NCBI RefSeq assembly: GCF_004348825.1
Contig: NZ_SMJU01000003.1
Span: 124,001-188,000 of the forward strand
DNA from: Arundinibacter roseus
Lineage (GTDB): Bacteria > Bacteroidota > Bacteroidia > Cytophagales > Spirosomataceae
Length of the DNA stretch: 64,000 bases
Direction: 5' to 3'
Shown here: piece after piece, positions 46,557-55,850 of the stretch
Position numbering within the stretch: the first letter of the stretch is position 1
Layout: the number at the start of each line of letters is the position of its first letter
Translations under genes and position numbers: made by a program
The notes under the pieces: generated by a model
What the model was told of the DNA's origin: nothing
Databases searched by the model: none
The model's input: only the letters and a program-made list of their open reading frames with translations

Positions 46557-47717
46557 TCATGATTCCTCCAAAACAACCTCACGCTTAAAATCCCGGTTTT
46601 TAACCTTATTCCTTTTGCCGTACCAAATCATAAACCCGGTGACAGGTAAGGAGGCAATCAGCAGACTGATGCAAAAGGCCAGAATCTTTCCGGCCAGTCC
46701 ACCGATGGCTCCAACGTGAATATCGTAGTTCATCCGCATCACTTTATCGGCAATTGTCGCATCCTTTAACCGACCAAACACATGCGAGACAGGTAGTTCT
46801 TTAAGCGTGTACTGATCAAAATAACGGTAATCTGTTTTCCAGTACGTGCCTTTGTCCAGGTTTGCATTGGCAGCAATGGAAGAAGAATCGGTTTCGGGCG
46901 GATGTACCTCAATGTAGGCGGCGGTTGGATATTCGGCCTTCATTTTCAGCCAAACCTTGTCAATTCCCGCAAGTGGGGTAACGGTACGAGTGCTGGTCTG
47001 TGTTTTAGAAACCGGGTCCATGTATAGCAGAGATTTCTCTCCCCCCAGCGCGGTATAGTAGCTATTCGCAAACCACTGAAACCCCCAAACCAAGCCGGTT
47101 AAGGCAAATACCAGCGCAAGGGTACTTGCATAAAATCCCAGAACGTTGTGCAAATCGTAATTTTTTCGTTTCCATTTCGTGGTTGCTTTCCATTGAAAAG
47201 CGTACCGTTGTTTGGCAGCTGCTCTGTTTTTAGGATACCACATAATCAGACCGGAAATCAGCAGTACTATAAAAACCAACGTGGCCGAGGCGACCACGGG
47301 CTGACCGATCGCTGGCGGCAACCATAGATAAAAATGGCCATCAAGGATAAAATGAAAGAAACCCGTTTCATTATCATTTATCCGGAGTACCTGCCCATCG
47401 TACGGATTGATATAAATGGTGTAATAGTACGTCGGCTCGTAGTGGTAAAAGATAGCTTCGGCGGCCTCATTTCTGGAATTATATTTTATGGCATGAAGCA
47501 GTTTGCCGGGTAGTTCCTTTCTGGCGATAGCCTCCATCTCAGACGGCATCAGAAAGGCCTTATTTTGTTCCTGAATGTATTTATAGGTTTCTGTTCGATC
47601 CAGAATCTCATCTTTAAAGGCGTACAAACAACCTGTAATAGCTATAATGAACACCAATAGCCCGGACGAAAGTCCAAGCCATAGATGAATTTTACCAAAG
47701 ATTTTCTTAAAATTCAT
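46557..47717 (-). CDS. PepSY-associated transmembrane protein (iron-uptake accessory)
   Basis: A 386-residue inner-membrane protein with four helices: WLGLSSGLLVFIIAITGCLY near the start, then ASATLVFIVLLISGLIMWYP, FYASTLALVFALTGLVWGFQ and a C-terminal ILAFCISLLIASLPVTGFMI. Conserved family residues WLGLSSG, YDLHNVLGFY and DIHVGAIGG are present. PepSY_TM proteins pair with siderophore receptors and may reduce ferric siderophores at the inner membrane. It follows the receptor gene by 5 bp in one operon, which supports that role. Confidence 0.9.
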   Translation of the reverse strand: MNFKKIFGKIHLWLGLSSGLLVFIIAITGCLYAFKDEILDRTETYKYIQEQNKAFLMPSEMEAIARKELPGKLLHAIKYNSRNEAAEAIFYHYEPTYYYTIYINPYDGQVLRINDNETGFFHFILDGHFYLWLPPAIGQPVVASATLVFIVLLISGLIMWYPKNRAAAKQRYAFQWKATTKWKRKNYDLHNVLGFYASTLALVFALTGLVWGFQWFANSYYTALGGEKSLLYMDPVSKTQTSTRTVTPLAGIDKVWLKMKAEYPTAAYIEVHPPETDSSSIAANANLDKGTYWKTDYRYFDQYTLKELPVSHVFGRLKDATIADKVMRMNYDIHVGAIGGLAGKILAFCISLLIASLPVTGFMIWYGKRNKVKNRDFKREVVLEES

Positions 47718-47722
47718 TCGGT

Positions 47723-50080
47723 TTAAAATTTGTAGTTGATGCTTAGACGGGCATTTCGATACGCCTCGGCCTGCCAGTAGTAAAAGTCACCCCATGCGTA
47801 GTAGGTACCCGATATAAGATCGGCATTGAAAAGATTGTTCACGTTAAGTGCTACACCGAATTTATCAAGCTGATAGGAAACGGCGGCGTCAAACCGGGTA
47901 TAGGCAGGCATGGAGGGATCCAGGGTCCGGTCGTAGGCTCCGTACCAGGCCGTACGCCCGGCTGCGTGGGAGGCACCAAATGATAGCCCCAAGCCTGCCG
48001 CCTTACCAGTAGGAACGCGGTAGTTTAGCCACAGGTTGGAAATATGTCGGTCGGTGCCAGGTACCTGACGATTGATTTCAGTATTTTCAGTATCCTTAGT
48101 CACCTTAGCGTCGGTGTAGGCATAATTCATGGTGACGTCAAGACCAGGAAAAAGTTGTCCACGAACGTCAAATTCGAGACCTTGAGTGCGGGTTTGCCCT
48201 AGTTGGACGGAGAAAAACTGGTGCTCGGGATCAGGTGCCAGCACGTTATTTTTCGTAATTTGGTAAGCAGCTACCGTAGCTGTCCACCGACCATCAAACC
48301 ATTCCTGCTTGATACCTACTTCCTGATTGGTACCGGTTATTGGCCGGAACCGATCCCCGGCAAAAGTTGCGCCTGCCTGCGGAATAAAGGATTCGTCCCA
48401 CACGGCGTAGGCACTTGTATTGCGATTGACCGAATAGCTCAAACCTACCCGCGGAGTAAATTTTTTGGAATCAACTTTTCCGGAATAGGGATCTTCGTCT
48501 CCGGTTACGGTATATCTACCCGCCAGTGTCACACGTAATTTGTCTTTCAACAGACGAATCTCATCCTGTAAATAAAGGGCTGTATACAAATTATTGTAGT
48601 GAACTCCTCGCTCACGCACGCCCAGACTGCGATCAAAAACCGGGTACTGAGAAGCCGCCACAGTACCAAAGGTCGGGTTAAAGACGTTAAATCCCGTGGT
48701 GCCGGTAATAGGCCCACCCTGACTCCAGTCGTGGTAGAAATCTTTATCGCCCATATCTATACCGGCCAAAATACGGTGTTTGATAAGTCCCGTAGAAACA
48801 TCTCCATTGACAAAAAACTGTCCAACCCGCGTCTGGCCCAAAATATCCCAATTGGACGTGGCACGCAGAAGCGTATCTCCCCTAAAACCCGTTGGCCACA
48901 AACTCGATCCTACCTGGTTAAAATTGAGATAGGCAAGTTGTCCGGTAAATTTCCAATTGTCATTGATTGTATGTGAAAGAGTTATAAATACCGAATGCTC
49001 CTTAATCCTGGTGGGCGTCATATTAGCTTCCAGAGTTGTGAAATCAACCGGCAGATCACCAAGTCCGGTCGGCGAGTAAATGTAGTTGGAACCAATGGGC
49101 GACATATTAACTGTCTGATAAGTGTATTCGGTAGTCAAGGATGTTTTTGGATTGATTTGAAATTTCAATACCGGGGCAATTAAGGTTCGGTTATTGAATT
49201 CAAAAGGTCGCTGCGTGCCTTTCAGCTGGCCCATCATGTTCAGTCGGTACTGAATTTTTCCATCCTTGGTCAACAGGCCATCCAGATCAAGGGTACTACG
49301 ATACGTGCCAAAACTGCCTACCGTCATGCCAACTTCACCTTTGGATATTCCCGTAGGTTTTTTGGTCACAACATTATAAAAACCACTGGGTTCGCCATTG
49401 GCAAGCATAAAACCGGCCGGACCCTTAACGAATTCGATACGCTCGACCACACTCATATCTTCATTGAGCGGGCCCCAGGTTTCGGTAATGTTCACCCCAT
49501 TTCGGAAGGCGGCTATCCGTGAACCGCGCATGACAATCCGGGCGTAGGTTTCCCAGTGTTCCGAACGGGTCGCTCCGCTTACATTGCGGATAACTCCCTC
49601 CTGCATATTGAAAATCTGCTGGTCCTTCAAATTCTGCGCCGTAATCACCTGAATATTTTGAGGAAGTTCCAGCAGAGGAGTTTTCAAACGCAACGAAATG
49701 GATGGATAATCGGTAACATACTTGCTGGGATTGGCACTAATGACGACCTCCTTGAGCTCTTCGCTGTCTTCCAGCAGCGTAAAATTGACCTTGGTGGTCT
49801 GCCCTTCCTGTACTGTTACCGTCTGGGATTGGGCTTTTAATCCCACAAAAGATGCCAGCAGGGTGTACTGCCCGGCTTTGATACTTTCAAGCGTGAAATC
49901 TCCCTGGGTCGATACAACGGCTCCTTTACCAGTACCTTTTAGCTGAATATTCACAAATTCAGCGGGTTTATCATCGCTTGTGGTTACATGACCACTGATT
50001 CGGCCAGTTTGGGCCAGAGAGGAAACATGCGTCAAGTGCAGTAGCAAACTAATGATCAGATAGGTGTATACTAATCTCAT
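47723..50080 (-). CDS. TonB-dependent siderophore receptor
   Basis: A 785-residue outer-membrane receptor. Order: signal peptide, CarboxypepD_reg-like domain (about 27-110; ISGHVTTSDDKPAEFVNIQL), plug (LLELPQNIQVITAQNLKDQQ, VERIEFVKGPAGFMLANGEP), then a 22-strand barrel ending LSINYKF. The plug wording fits ferric-siderophore receptors (FhuA/FpvA-like). It imports iron chelates with TonB. It is the first gene of a two-gene leftward operon with the PepSY protein. Iron control is expected, but I cannot point to a Fur site. Confidence 0.92.
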   Translation of the reverse strand: MRLVYTYLIISLLLHLTHVSSLAQTGRISGHVTTSDDKPAEFVNIQLKGTGKGAVVSTQGDFTLESIKAGQYTLLASFVGLKAQSQTVTVQEGQTTKVNFTLLEDSEELKEVVISANPSKYVTDYPSISLRLKTPLLELPQNIQVITAQNLKDQQIFNMQEGVIRNVSGATRSEHWETYARIVMRGSRIAAFRNGVNITETWGPLNEDMSVVERIEFVKGPAGFMLANGEPSGFYNVVTKKPTGISKGEVGMTVGSFGTYRSTLDLDGLLTKDGKIQYRLNMMGQLKGTQRPFEFNNRTLIAPVLKFQINPKTSLTTEYTYQTVNMSPIGSNYIYSPTGLGDLPVDFTTLEANMTPTRIKEHSVFITLSHTINDNWKFTGQLAYLNFNQVGSSLWPTGFRGDTLLRATSNWDILGQTRVGQFFVNGDVSTGLIKHRILAGIDMGDKDFYHDWSQGGPITGTTGFNVFNPTFGTVAASQYPVFDRSLGVRERGVHYNNLYTALYLQDEIRLLKDKLRVTLAGRYTVTGDEDPYSGKVDSKKFTPRVGLSYSVNRNTSAYAVWDESFIPQAGATFAGDRFRPITGTNQEVGIKQEWFDGRWTATVAAYQITKNNVLAPDPEHQFFSVQLGQTRTQGLEFDVRGQLFPGLDVTMNYAYTDAKVTKDTENTEINRQVPGTDRHISNLWLNYRVPTGKAAGLGLSFGASHAAGRTAWYGAYDRTLDPSMPAYTRFDAAVSYQLDKFGVALNVNNLFNADLISGTYYAWGDFYYWQAEAYRNARLSINYKF

Positions 50081-50276
50081 GTTAAAAATTTGAAAAAGAG
50101 TGTTTTTAGACAGTTTCAGCGGTCTGCTGAATTTTTTGAATTAATTAAGACTAATTCTAAATAGTGAGACAAAGGTACTGACCAAATGATATTGTGCAAC
50201 AGAAATTAATTTTTTTTGAAAAATTCTGTCCCCTCACCCCGGGCGGCAAGATCATTCCATATCTTAAAAAAACTTA

Positions 50277-50293
50277 TTATATTTGTAATATAA
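50277..50293 (+). promoter_or_regulatory. Dyad overlapping a Bacteroidota -7 element upstream of the IclR gene
   Basis: TTATATT-TGT-AATATAA is a perfect 7-3-7 dyad. The sequence TATATTTG at 50278-50285 matches the Bacteroidota -7 consensus TAnnTTTG. It lies 12 bp before the chosen IclR start, so the regulator may repress its own promoter. Confidence 0.5.
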
Positions 50294-50304
50294 AATTTGA
50301 TTTT

Positions 50305-51042
50305 ATGATACAAGTTATACATCGCGCTCTGGATTTAATGGAACTCATTGCTATGGATCCTCAAAAACCCAAGCCCCTTGGCGAGCTTGCCGATAGTCTT
50401 GGATTAAACCACGGCACCTGCGCCAATATTTTAAAGACGCTGGTGACGCGGGGATATATCGAACAATTGGGTGCTAAGAAAGGCTATATCCTCGGATCAA
50501 AATCCTACGTTCTGACCGGAAATGATGCCTACCATAAAGATCTGATGGAAGCATCACAGCAGGCAATGGATGAACTGACAAGGTTGACTAACGAGAATTG
50601 TTTGTTGGCTATACTCAAAGACAGTCAACGACTTATCGTCTACCGTACCTTTGCCGAACAGGATTTGCAGGTCAGAACTTCGGAAGAAAAACCTGCGTAT
50701 GAATCGGCCTCCGGCCGGATGTTACTGGCGATGTTGCCTGCCGAAACGATTGAGCGGTTTATCCTCAAATTTGGATTGCCTACGGACAACGCCTGGCCGG
50801 AAGTACATTCCAAAGAGGAACTTTTTGCGGCGCTTTCCCTGATTCAGCGGGAGGAGTTTGCTCTGCAAACTATTTCTAACCGGCACATTGTAGGAATTGC
50901 CGTGCCGATTCGACGAAAAGGTATAGTCGCCGCAAGTCTAAGTATCTACCTTCCGGAATATCGGTACATGGCCACAGATAAAACGCAATTGGTCAATAAT
51001 TTACGGAAAGCAGCGCAGGCAATTAATACAAATTTGAACTAG
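50305..51042 (+). CDS. IclR-family transcriptional regulator
   Basis: A 245-residue IclR protein. I start it at ATG 50305 (a GTG at 50194 is in frame), because IclR proteins begin just before the first HTH helix: MIQVIHRALDLMELIAM, then GELADSLGLNHGTCANILKT. The C-terminal effector domain has NENCLLAILKDSQRLIVYRT, ESASGRMLLAMLPAETIE and GIAVPIRRKGIVAASLSIYL. It lies directly upstream of the SusC/SusD locus and is the likely regulator, binding a sugar-acid-like ligand (inference). A terminator follows it, so the locus has its own promoter. Confidence 0.9.
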   Translation: MIQVIHRALDLMELIAMDPQKPKPLGELADSLGLNHGTCANILKTLVTRGYIEQLGAKKGYILGSKSYVLTGNDAYHKDLMEASQQAMDELTRLTNENCLLAILKDSQRLIVYRTFAEQDLQVRTSEEKPAYESASGRMLLAMLPAETIERFILKFGLPTDNAWPEVHSKEELFAALSLIQREEFALQTISNRHIVGIAVPIRRKGIVAASLSIYLPEYRYMATDKTQLVNNLRKAAQAINTNLN

Positions 51043-51096
51043 GTTTTGCCTCAAATTTTTCCCTTGCAGATATATTTTTTTCTGAATCCATTCCTC

Positions 51097-51127
51097 AAAG
51101 CCACAGGTAAATAACTGTGGCTTTTTT
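51097..51127 (+). terminator. Rho-independent terminator of the IclR gene
   Basis: A 10-bp stem AAAGCCACAG/CTGTGGCTTT (51097-51106, 51115-51124) with an 8-nt loop and a following T-tract. Confidence 0.9.
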
Positions 51128-51258
51128 GTTTATAAATACAGTTATTTTTATATAATAAAATTTAAATAAGCTTCTCCTACATATTTTGATAAATTTCACT
51201 TAATTATTTGGAGTATATCGATAAATAGTACTTTATTTGTCCATAAAACAAATTTTAG

Positions 51259-51273
51259 TTTTATAATATAAAA
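51259..51273 (+). promoter_or_regulatory. Palindrome upstream of SusC, candidate IclR operator
   Basis: TTTTATA-A-TATAAAA is a perfect 7-1-7 palindrome 18 bp before the SusC start. It shares the 11-mer TAATATAAAAT with the dyad region upstream of the IclR gene (50286-50296 and 51264-51274). It could be the operator or part of the promoter. Confidence 0.45.
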
Positions 51274-51291
51274 TATCTAAACTCTTTCCTT

Positions 51292-54285
51292 ATGAAAAAA
51301 CAACTAAACACGTTACTCCTGTTTGTTCTGTTGCTCGCTGTGGGCCCTGTGGTTCTGGGGCAGGCACAGGCGGTAACAGGCACTGTAAAAGGGGAATCCG
51401 ATCAACTTCCGCTTCCGGGAGTAAGTATTCTGGTCAAAGGGACGACCAATGGCACTACTACGGAAGCCGATGGAACATTCAGACTTAGCGTGCCGGGACC
51501 CAATACCGTGCTCGTATTTTCGTTTGTTGGCTACCAACCCAAAGAAATTCAGGTCCAAAATCAAAGTGTATTGACGGTTAGTTTACAACAGGACGATCGG
51601 CAGCTCGACGAGGTGGTAGTCGTGGGCTATGGAACCGTACGAAAGAGTGATTTAACCGGATCTCTGGTACAGGTTAAAGCCAAGGAAATCAATGCCTTTC
51701 CGGCAACCAACGTGTTGCAGGCTATGTCGGGACGGGCACCCGGCGTGCAGGTAACCCAAAACAATGGTGCGCCCGGTGCGGCGGTCAGTGTCCGGATTCG
51801 GGGTACAAATTCGGTGCAGGGAAGTAACGAGCCGCTGTATGTTGTAGACGGCTTTCCGACTTCGGGCAGCAACCCGACAATACTCAATAACAGTGATATT
51901 GAATCCATTGAAATTCTGAAAGATGCCTCAGCTACCGCCATTTACGGTTCTCGGGGAGCTAACGGTGTTGTGCTGATTACCACACGGCAAGGGAAAGCCG
52001 GAAAAATGCAGGTTGACTATGAGGGTACATTCAGCCAACAAACCCTACGAAAGAAGTTGGAGTTAATGAATGCTCGTGAATATGCGCAATTCTACAATCA
52101 ACAGGCGACCAACGACGGACTTGCGCCCTATTTTACCCAGGCACAAATCGATGGTTTCACCGATAGCTTTGACTGGCAGGATCTGGTTTTTCAGCGTGCA
52201 CCCATGCAAACCCACAACCTGACCATCAGTGGCGGAAATGAGAAAACCCGCTTTTCGATTGGGGGCAGCACGTTTGCACAGGAAGGGATTATCAAAGGCA
52301 GTGACTACAATCGGTATTCGCTACGCGCCAACATCACATCCGACATCAATTCTAAGTTTACCGTACAGTACGGAGCGACGCTTTCTAAAATTGTGACGCA
52401 GCGTCGAAACAATGCGGGGGGCAACCGGGGTGGAACAATGATCTCGGCGGCAATTTCATCACCTCCTACGCTCACACCTTACAATGAGGACGGCTCCTAT
52501 CGGGTATTGGCAACGGCCTATCCGTTTATTTCAAACGTTTTGACAAATCCGTTGAACCATATCAATGAACAATTCGATATAGTGGACGCGAACCGTGTAC
52601 TCGCCAATGCAGCTTTACTGTATAAGCCTTTCAACGGATTAACCATTAAAATTTCGGGAGGTATTGAAAGCAATGATGATCGTACCGATAATTACACAAA
52701 GACTACCTTTATCAATTCCCAGGGATCAGCTAACGTATCGGCTACCCGAGGCACAAGTTTGCTAAGCGAAAATACCATCAGCTATGTCAAAACTCTCGGC
52801 GATAAACACAATATCTCAGCCGTAGCGGGATTTACGTACCAGGATTTTCTCAATAAATCATTGGGAGGTTCGGGTGTTGGATTTTTGAGTGATATTACCG
52901 AAACCTACAATTTGGGTTCAGCCGGAACGCCGGGTATTCCGTCATCGGGCTATTCCTTCGCCACGCTACTTTCCTACCTGGGAAGGGTTAATTATAGCTA
53001 CGCTGGTAAATACCTGGCCACAATCAGTTTTCGGGCCGATGGCTCTTCCCGGTATAGCGAAGGCAACAAGTGGGGATATTTCCCCTCGGCGGCATTGGCC
53101 TGGCGTATTTCGGAAGAAGAATTCCTACGGACAAATACGACAATCTCTGACCTGAAAGTTCGGGCTAGCTGGGGCAAAACCGGTAGTCAGGCTATCGGTG
53201 CCTATGCCACGCTGAATAACCTTAATGCCGGAAAAACAGTTTTCGGCGATGCGCTTTACAACACTTTTGCACCGGGTACCCGACTGCCTGGTAATCTGAG
53301 ATGGGAAACAACTGAACAAACGGACTTCGGAATTGATGCGGCTTTCCTTAATAATCGCTACCGGTTAACAGTAGATTATTACATCAAAAATACCCGCGAT
53401 TTACTCAATACCGTTCAACTTCCCATTGGCTTTGGATTTACAAGTACGATTCAAAATGTGGGACAGATTCAAAATAAAGGGCTGGAAATATCTCTGGATA
53501 GCCGGATTCTGGACGGTGATTTTACCTGGGATCTGGGAGGAAATATTTCCTTTAACCGGAACAAGGTGGTTAAACTCTATAACGGAGCGGATATTCTGGG
53601 TGGAAGCATAGGCGTAACGCTGATTAACGATGCAGCCAATTTACTGCGTGAAGGAGAACCCATGAGCGTCTTCTACGGCTATTTGAGAGATGGATATACC
53701 GAACAGGGAAAAGAAAAATACGTAGATCTGAATCAGGACGGTGTGATCAATCAACTGGATAAAACGATCATCGGCGATCCAAATCCTGATTTTATTTATG
53801 GCTTAAATTCTACCATGAACTACAAAGGTCTGGAACTGACCATTTTTATTCAGGGAACGCAGGGCAATGATCTGGTAAATGTCAGCTCAATAAATAATAC
53901 ACTCGACTACGGCTTTGGACTTAACATGCCGCGCGAGGTTTTTCTGGACAACTGGTCTCCTTCCAACCCCAACGCCAGGTACCCCATTATTTCCCGTTCC
54001 AATTCGTACAACTACTCCGACCGCATGGTGGAGGACGGTTCTTATCTACGGCTTCGGACCATTCAGCTAGCCTATCAGCTGCCGCTACAACAGTGGGGTG
54101 TGCGAGGAATTCGTACTGCTCAGGTTTTTGTGAGTGGTCAAAACCTATTGACATTGACCAAATACTCCTGGTGGGATCCCGAAACGAACTCACAGGGGGG
54201 CGCTAATTCGCTGGGACAGGGTATTGATCATTATAGCTACCCAACCGCCAAAGCCGTAACCGCCGGTATCCGTGTAGGATTTTGA
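51292..54285 (+). CDS. SusC/RagA-family TonB-linked outer-membrane transporter
   Basis: A 997-residue receptor. Order: signal peptide, CarboxypepD_reg-like domain (about 25-105; GTVKGESDQLPLPGVSILVK), the SusC marker DEVVVVGYGT, plug (MSGRAPGVQVTQNNGAPGAA, VRIRGTNSVQGSNEPLYVVD) and a barrel ending TAGIRVGF. It imports oligosaccharides with the SusD lid. It is the first gene of a rightward locus (SusD starts 44 bp later). Confidence 0.95.
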   Translation: MKKQLNTLLLFVLLLAVGPVVLGQAQAVTGTVKGESDQLPLPGVSILVKGTTNGTTTEADGTFRLSVPGPNTVLVFSFVGYQPKEIQVQNQSVLTVSLQQDDRQLDEVVVVGYGTVRKSDLTGSLVQVKAKEINAFPATNVLQAMSGRAPGVQVTQNNGAPGAAVSVRIRGTNSVQGSNEPLYVVDGFPTSGSNPTILNNSDIESIEILKDASATAIYGSRGANGVVLITTRQGKAGKMQVDYEGTFSQQTLRKKLELMNAREYAQFYNQQATNDGLAPYFTQAQIDGFTDSFDWQDLVFQRAPMQTHNLTISGGNEKTRFSIGGSTFAQEGIIKGSDYNRYSLRANITSDINSKFTVQYGATLSKIVTQRRNNAGGNRGGTMISAAISSPPTLTPYNEDGSYRVLATAYPFISNVLTNPLNHINEQFDIVDANRVLANAALLYKPFNGLTIKISGGIESNDDRTDNYTKTTFINSQGSANVSATRGTSLLSENTISYVKTLGDKHNISAVAGFTYQDFLNKSLGGSGVGFLSDITETYNLGSAGTPGIPSSGYSFATLLSYLGRVNYSYAGKYLATISFRADGSSRYSEGNKWGYFPSAALAWRISEEEFLRTNTTISDLKVRASWGKTGSQAIGAYATLNNLNAGKTVFGDALYNTFAPGTRLPGNLRWETTEQTDFGIDAAFLNNRYRLTVDYYIKNTRDLLNTVQLPIGFGFTSTIQNVGQIQNKGLEISLDSRILDGDFTWDLGGNISFNRNKVVKLYNGADILGGSIGVTLINDAANLLREGEPMSVFYGYLRDGYTEQGKEKYVDLNQDGVINQLDKTIIGDPNPDFIYGLNSTMNYKGLELTIFIQGTQGNDLVNVSSINNTLDYGFGLNMPREVFLDNWSPSNPNARYPIISRSNSYNYSDRMVEDGSYLRLRTIQLAYQLPLQQWGVRGIRTAQVFVSGQNLLTLTKYSWWDPETNSQGGANSLGQGIDHYSYPTAKAVTAGIRVGF

Positions 54286-54329
54286 TTGGAAACCCAGGCT
54301 GTAAATTTTTCAAAATTTAGACTTAATTC

Positions 54330-55781
54330 ATGATGAAAAAAATATTCATTCTTATTCCACTTCTTGCGCTGATGTCTTGCGAGGATATTTTGCTGGAATC
54401 ACCAAAAGCCGTTGCCGTGGAGACTTTTTACAATACAGCCGGTGAGGTAGAAACAGCTGTAAATGCAGTCTATGAGCAGCTGCGGGCAACCAATAACATC
54501 AGCGGACAGCTGGGTGCTCAACTGGAAGCCTATACCGATTATAGCTACGGTCGGGGAAGCTATCAGGTACTCAGCGATTTTCAGGGATTGAATAGTACCA
54601 ATATTCCCAGGACAGATGATGGCTGGCGTCTGTTTTACCTTGGAATCCGTAACGCTAATCTGGTGATTCAGAACGCTCCAAACGGAACCAATATCAGTCA
54701 GGCAGACGTGGCTAAATTTGTAGCCGAAGCCAAGTTTTTGCGGGCCTTCAACTATTTCTGGCTGGTGCGTAACTGGGGCGCCGTACCCATTCGGACCGAA
54801 GCTACGCTCAATGAACCCAACGTGCCCAAAAGTTCCGTGCAGGAAGTGTACAACCTGATTATTGCTGACCTCACAGAAGCCGAAAACAATTTGCCCGAAA
54901 CTCCTGCACAAGTGGGTCGGGCCACCAAATGGGCCGCTAAATCTGCGCTGGCGGAGGTGTATTTTACGCTCAATCGATACGCCGAAGCGCGGGATAAAGC
55001 CAAAGAAATAATGGATTCCGGACGATTTTCGCTGGTACCTGTAACAGTTGCCGAAGACTTTGAAAAAGTATTTGGCCCAACAATTGTATCAACACCGGAA
55101 GAAATTTTTTATCTGAAAATGACCCGTCAAAACGGACAAGGGATGTACCTGGCTATGTTTGCCCACCATCCTGGTGCCCGACTTCATGGTGCTGGCGGGT
55201 TCTTCGCACATTATAGCGACAAAGAATCTAATCCGGTACAAAAAAACTGGGATAATGCAGATTTACGCAAGAGCTATACCTGGTATCCCTGGAATATTGG
55301 CCTGGGTGCCAACTCCTTACTATGTAAAAAGTATTCTGATCCGCTCGCTCCCACCCAAACCGGTGCAGGCAACGATTTCCCTATTTACCGCTATGCAGAT
55401 GTTCTCCTGATGTTTGCCGAGGCCGACGCCCGGGTAAATAATGCACCTACTGCTGCTGCCATAGAAGCGCTCAATCAGGTACACCGTCGGGCGTATGGTC
55501 AGCCACATACCTCGCCCTCGTCGGTTGACTTCAAACTTGCCGATTATACTGCCGAATCATTCTATGACCTGGTTCTAAAAGAGCGGGGCTACGAAACACA
55601 GTACGAAGCCAAGCGTTGGCTGGATCTCAAACGGTTGGGAATTCCAAAACTTCGTCAGGTAATTAAAGACGCAACAGGTAAAGATGTAGCCGACAAGCAC
55701 CTTTTCTGGCCCATTCCCGTTGGCGAGCTAAACTTTAATACCGCTCTGGATCCCAATACGGATCAAAATCCCGGGTATTAA
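54330..55781 (+). CDS. SusD/RagB-family glycan-binding lipoprotein
   Basis: A 483-residue lipoprotein (MMKKIFILIPLLALMSCED; the lipobox Cys is within LMSC). The SusD fold is supported by VETFYNTAGEVETAVNAVYE, FLRAFNYFWLVRNWGAVPIR and the C-terminal ERGYETQYEAKRWLDLKRLG. It caps the SusC barrel and binds glycan at the surface. Length is usual for the family. The next gene is a GH5-like hydrolase. Confidence 0.94.
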   Translation: MMKKIFILIPLLALMSCEDILLESPKAVAVETFYNTAGEVETAVNAVYEQLRATNNISGQLGAQLEAYTDYSYGRGSYQVLSDFQGLNSTNIPRTDDGWRLFYLGIRNANLVIQNAPNGTNISQADVAKFVAEAKFLRAFNYFWLVRNWGAVPIRTEATLNEPNVPKSSVQEVYNLIIADLTEAENNLPETPAQVGRATKWAAKSALAEVYFTLNRYAEARDKAKEIMDSGRFSLVPVTVAEDFEKVFGPTIVSTPEEIFYLKMTRQNGQGMYLAMFAHHPGARLHGAGGFFAHYSDKESNPVQKNWDNADLRKSYTWYPWNIGLGANSLLCKKYSDPLAPTQTGAGNDFPIYRYADVLLMFAEADARVNNAPTAAAIEALNQVHRRAYGQPHTSPSSVDFKLADYTAESFYDLVLKERGYETQYEAKRWLDLKRLGIPKLRQVIKDATGKDVADKHLFWPIPVGELNFNTALDPNTDQNPGY

Positions 55782-55850
55782 TTCATTACAAACAAGTAGT
55801 AGACTCTATTCCTAAACCTTCAACATGTGTTTGTACCTAACCAACAGGTA

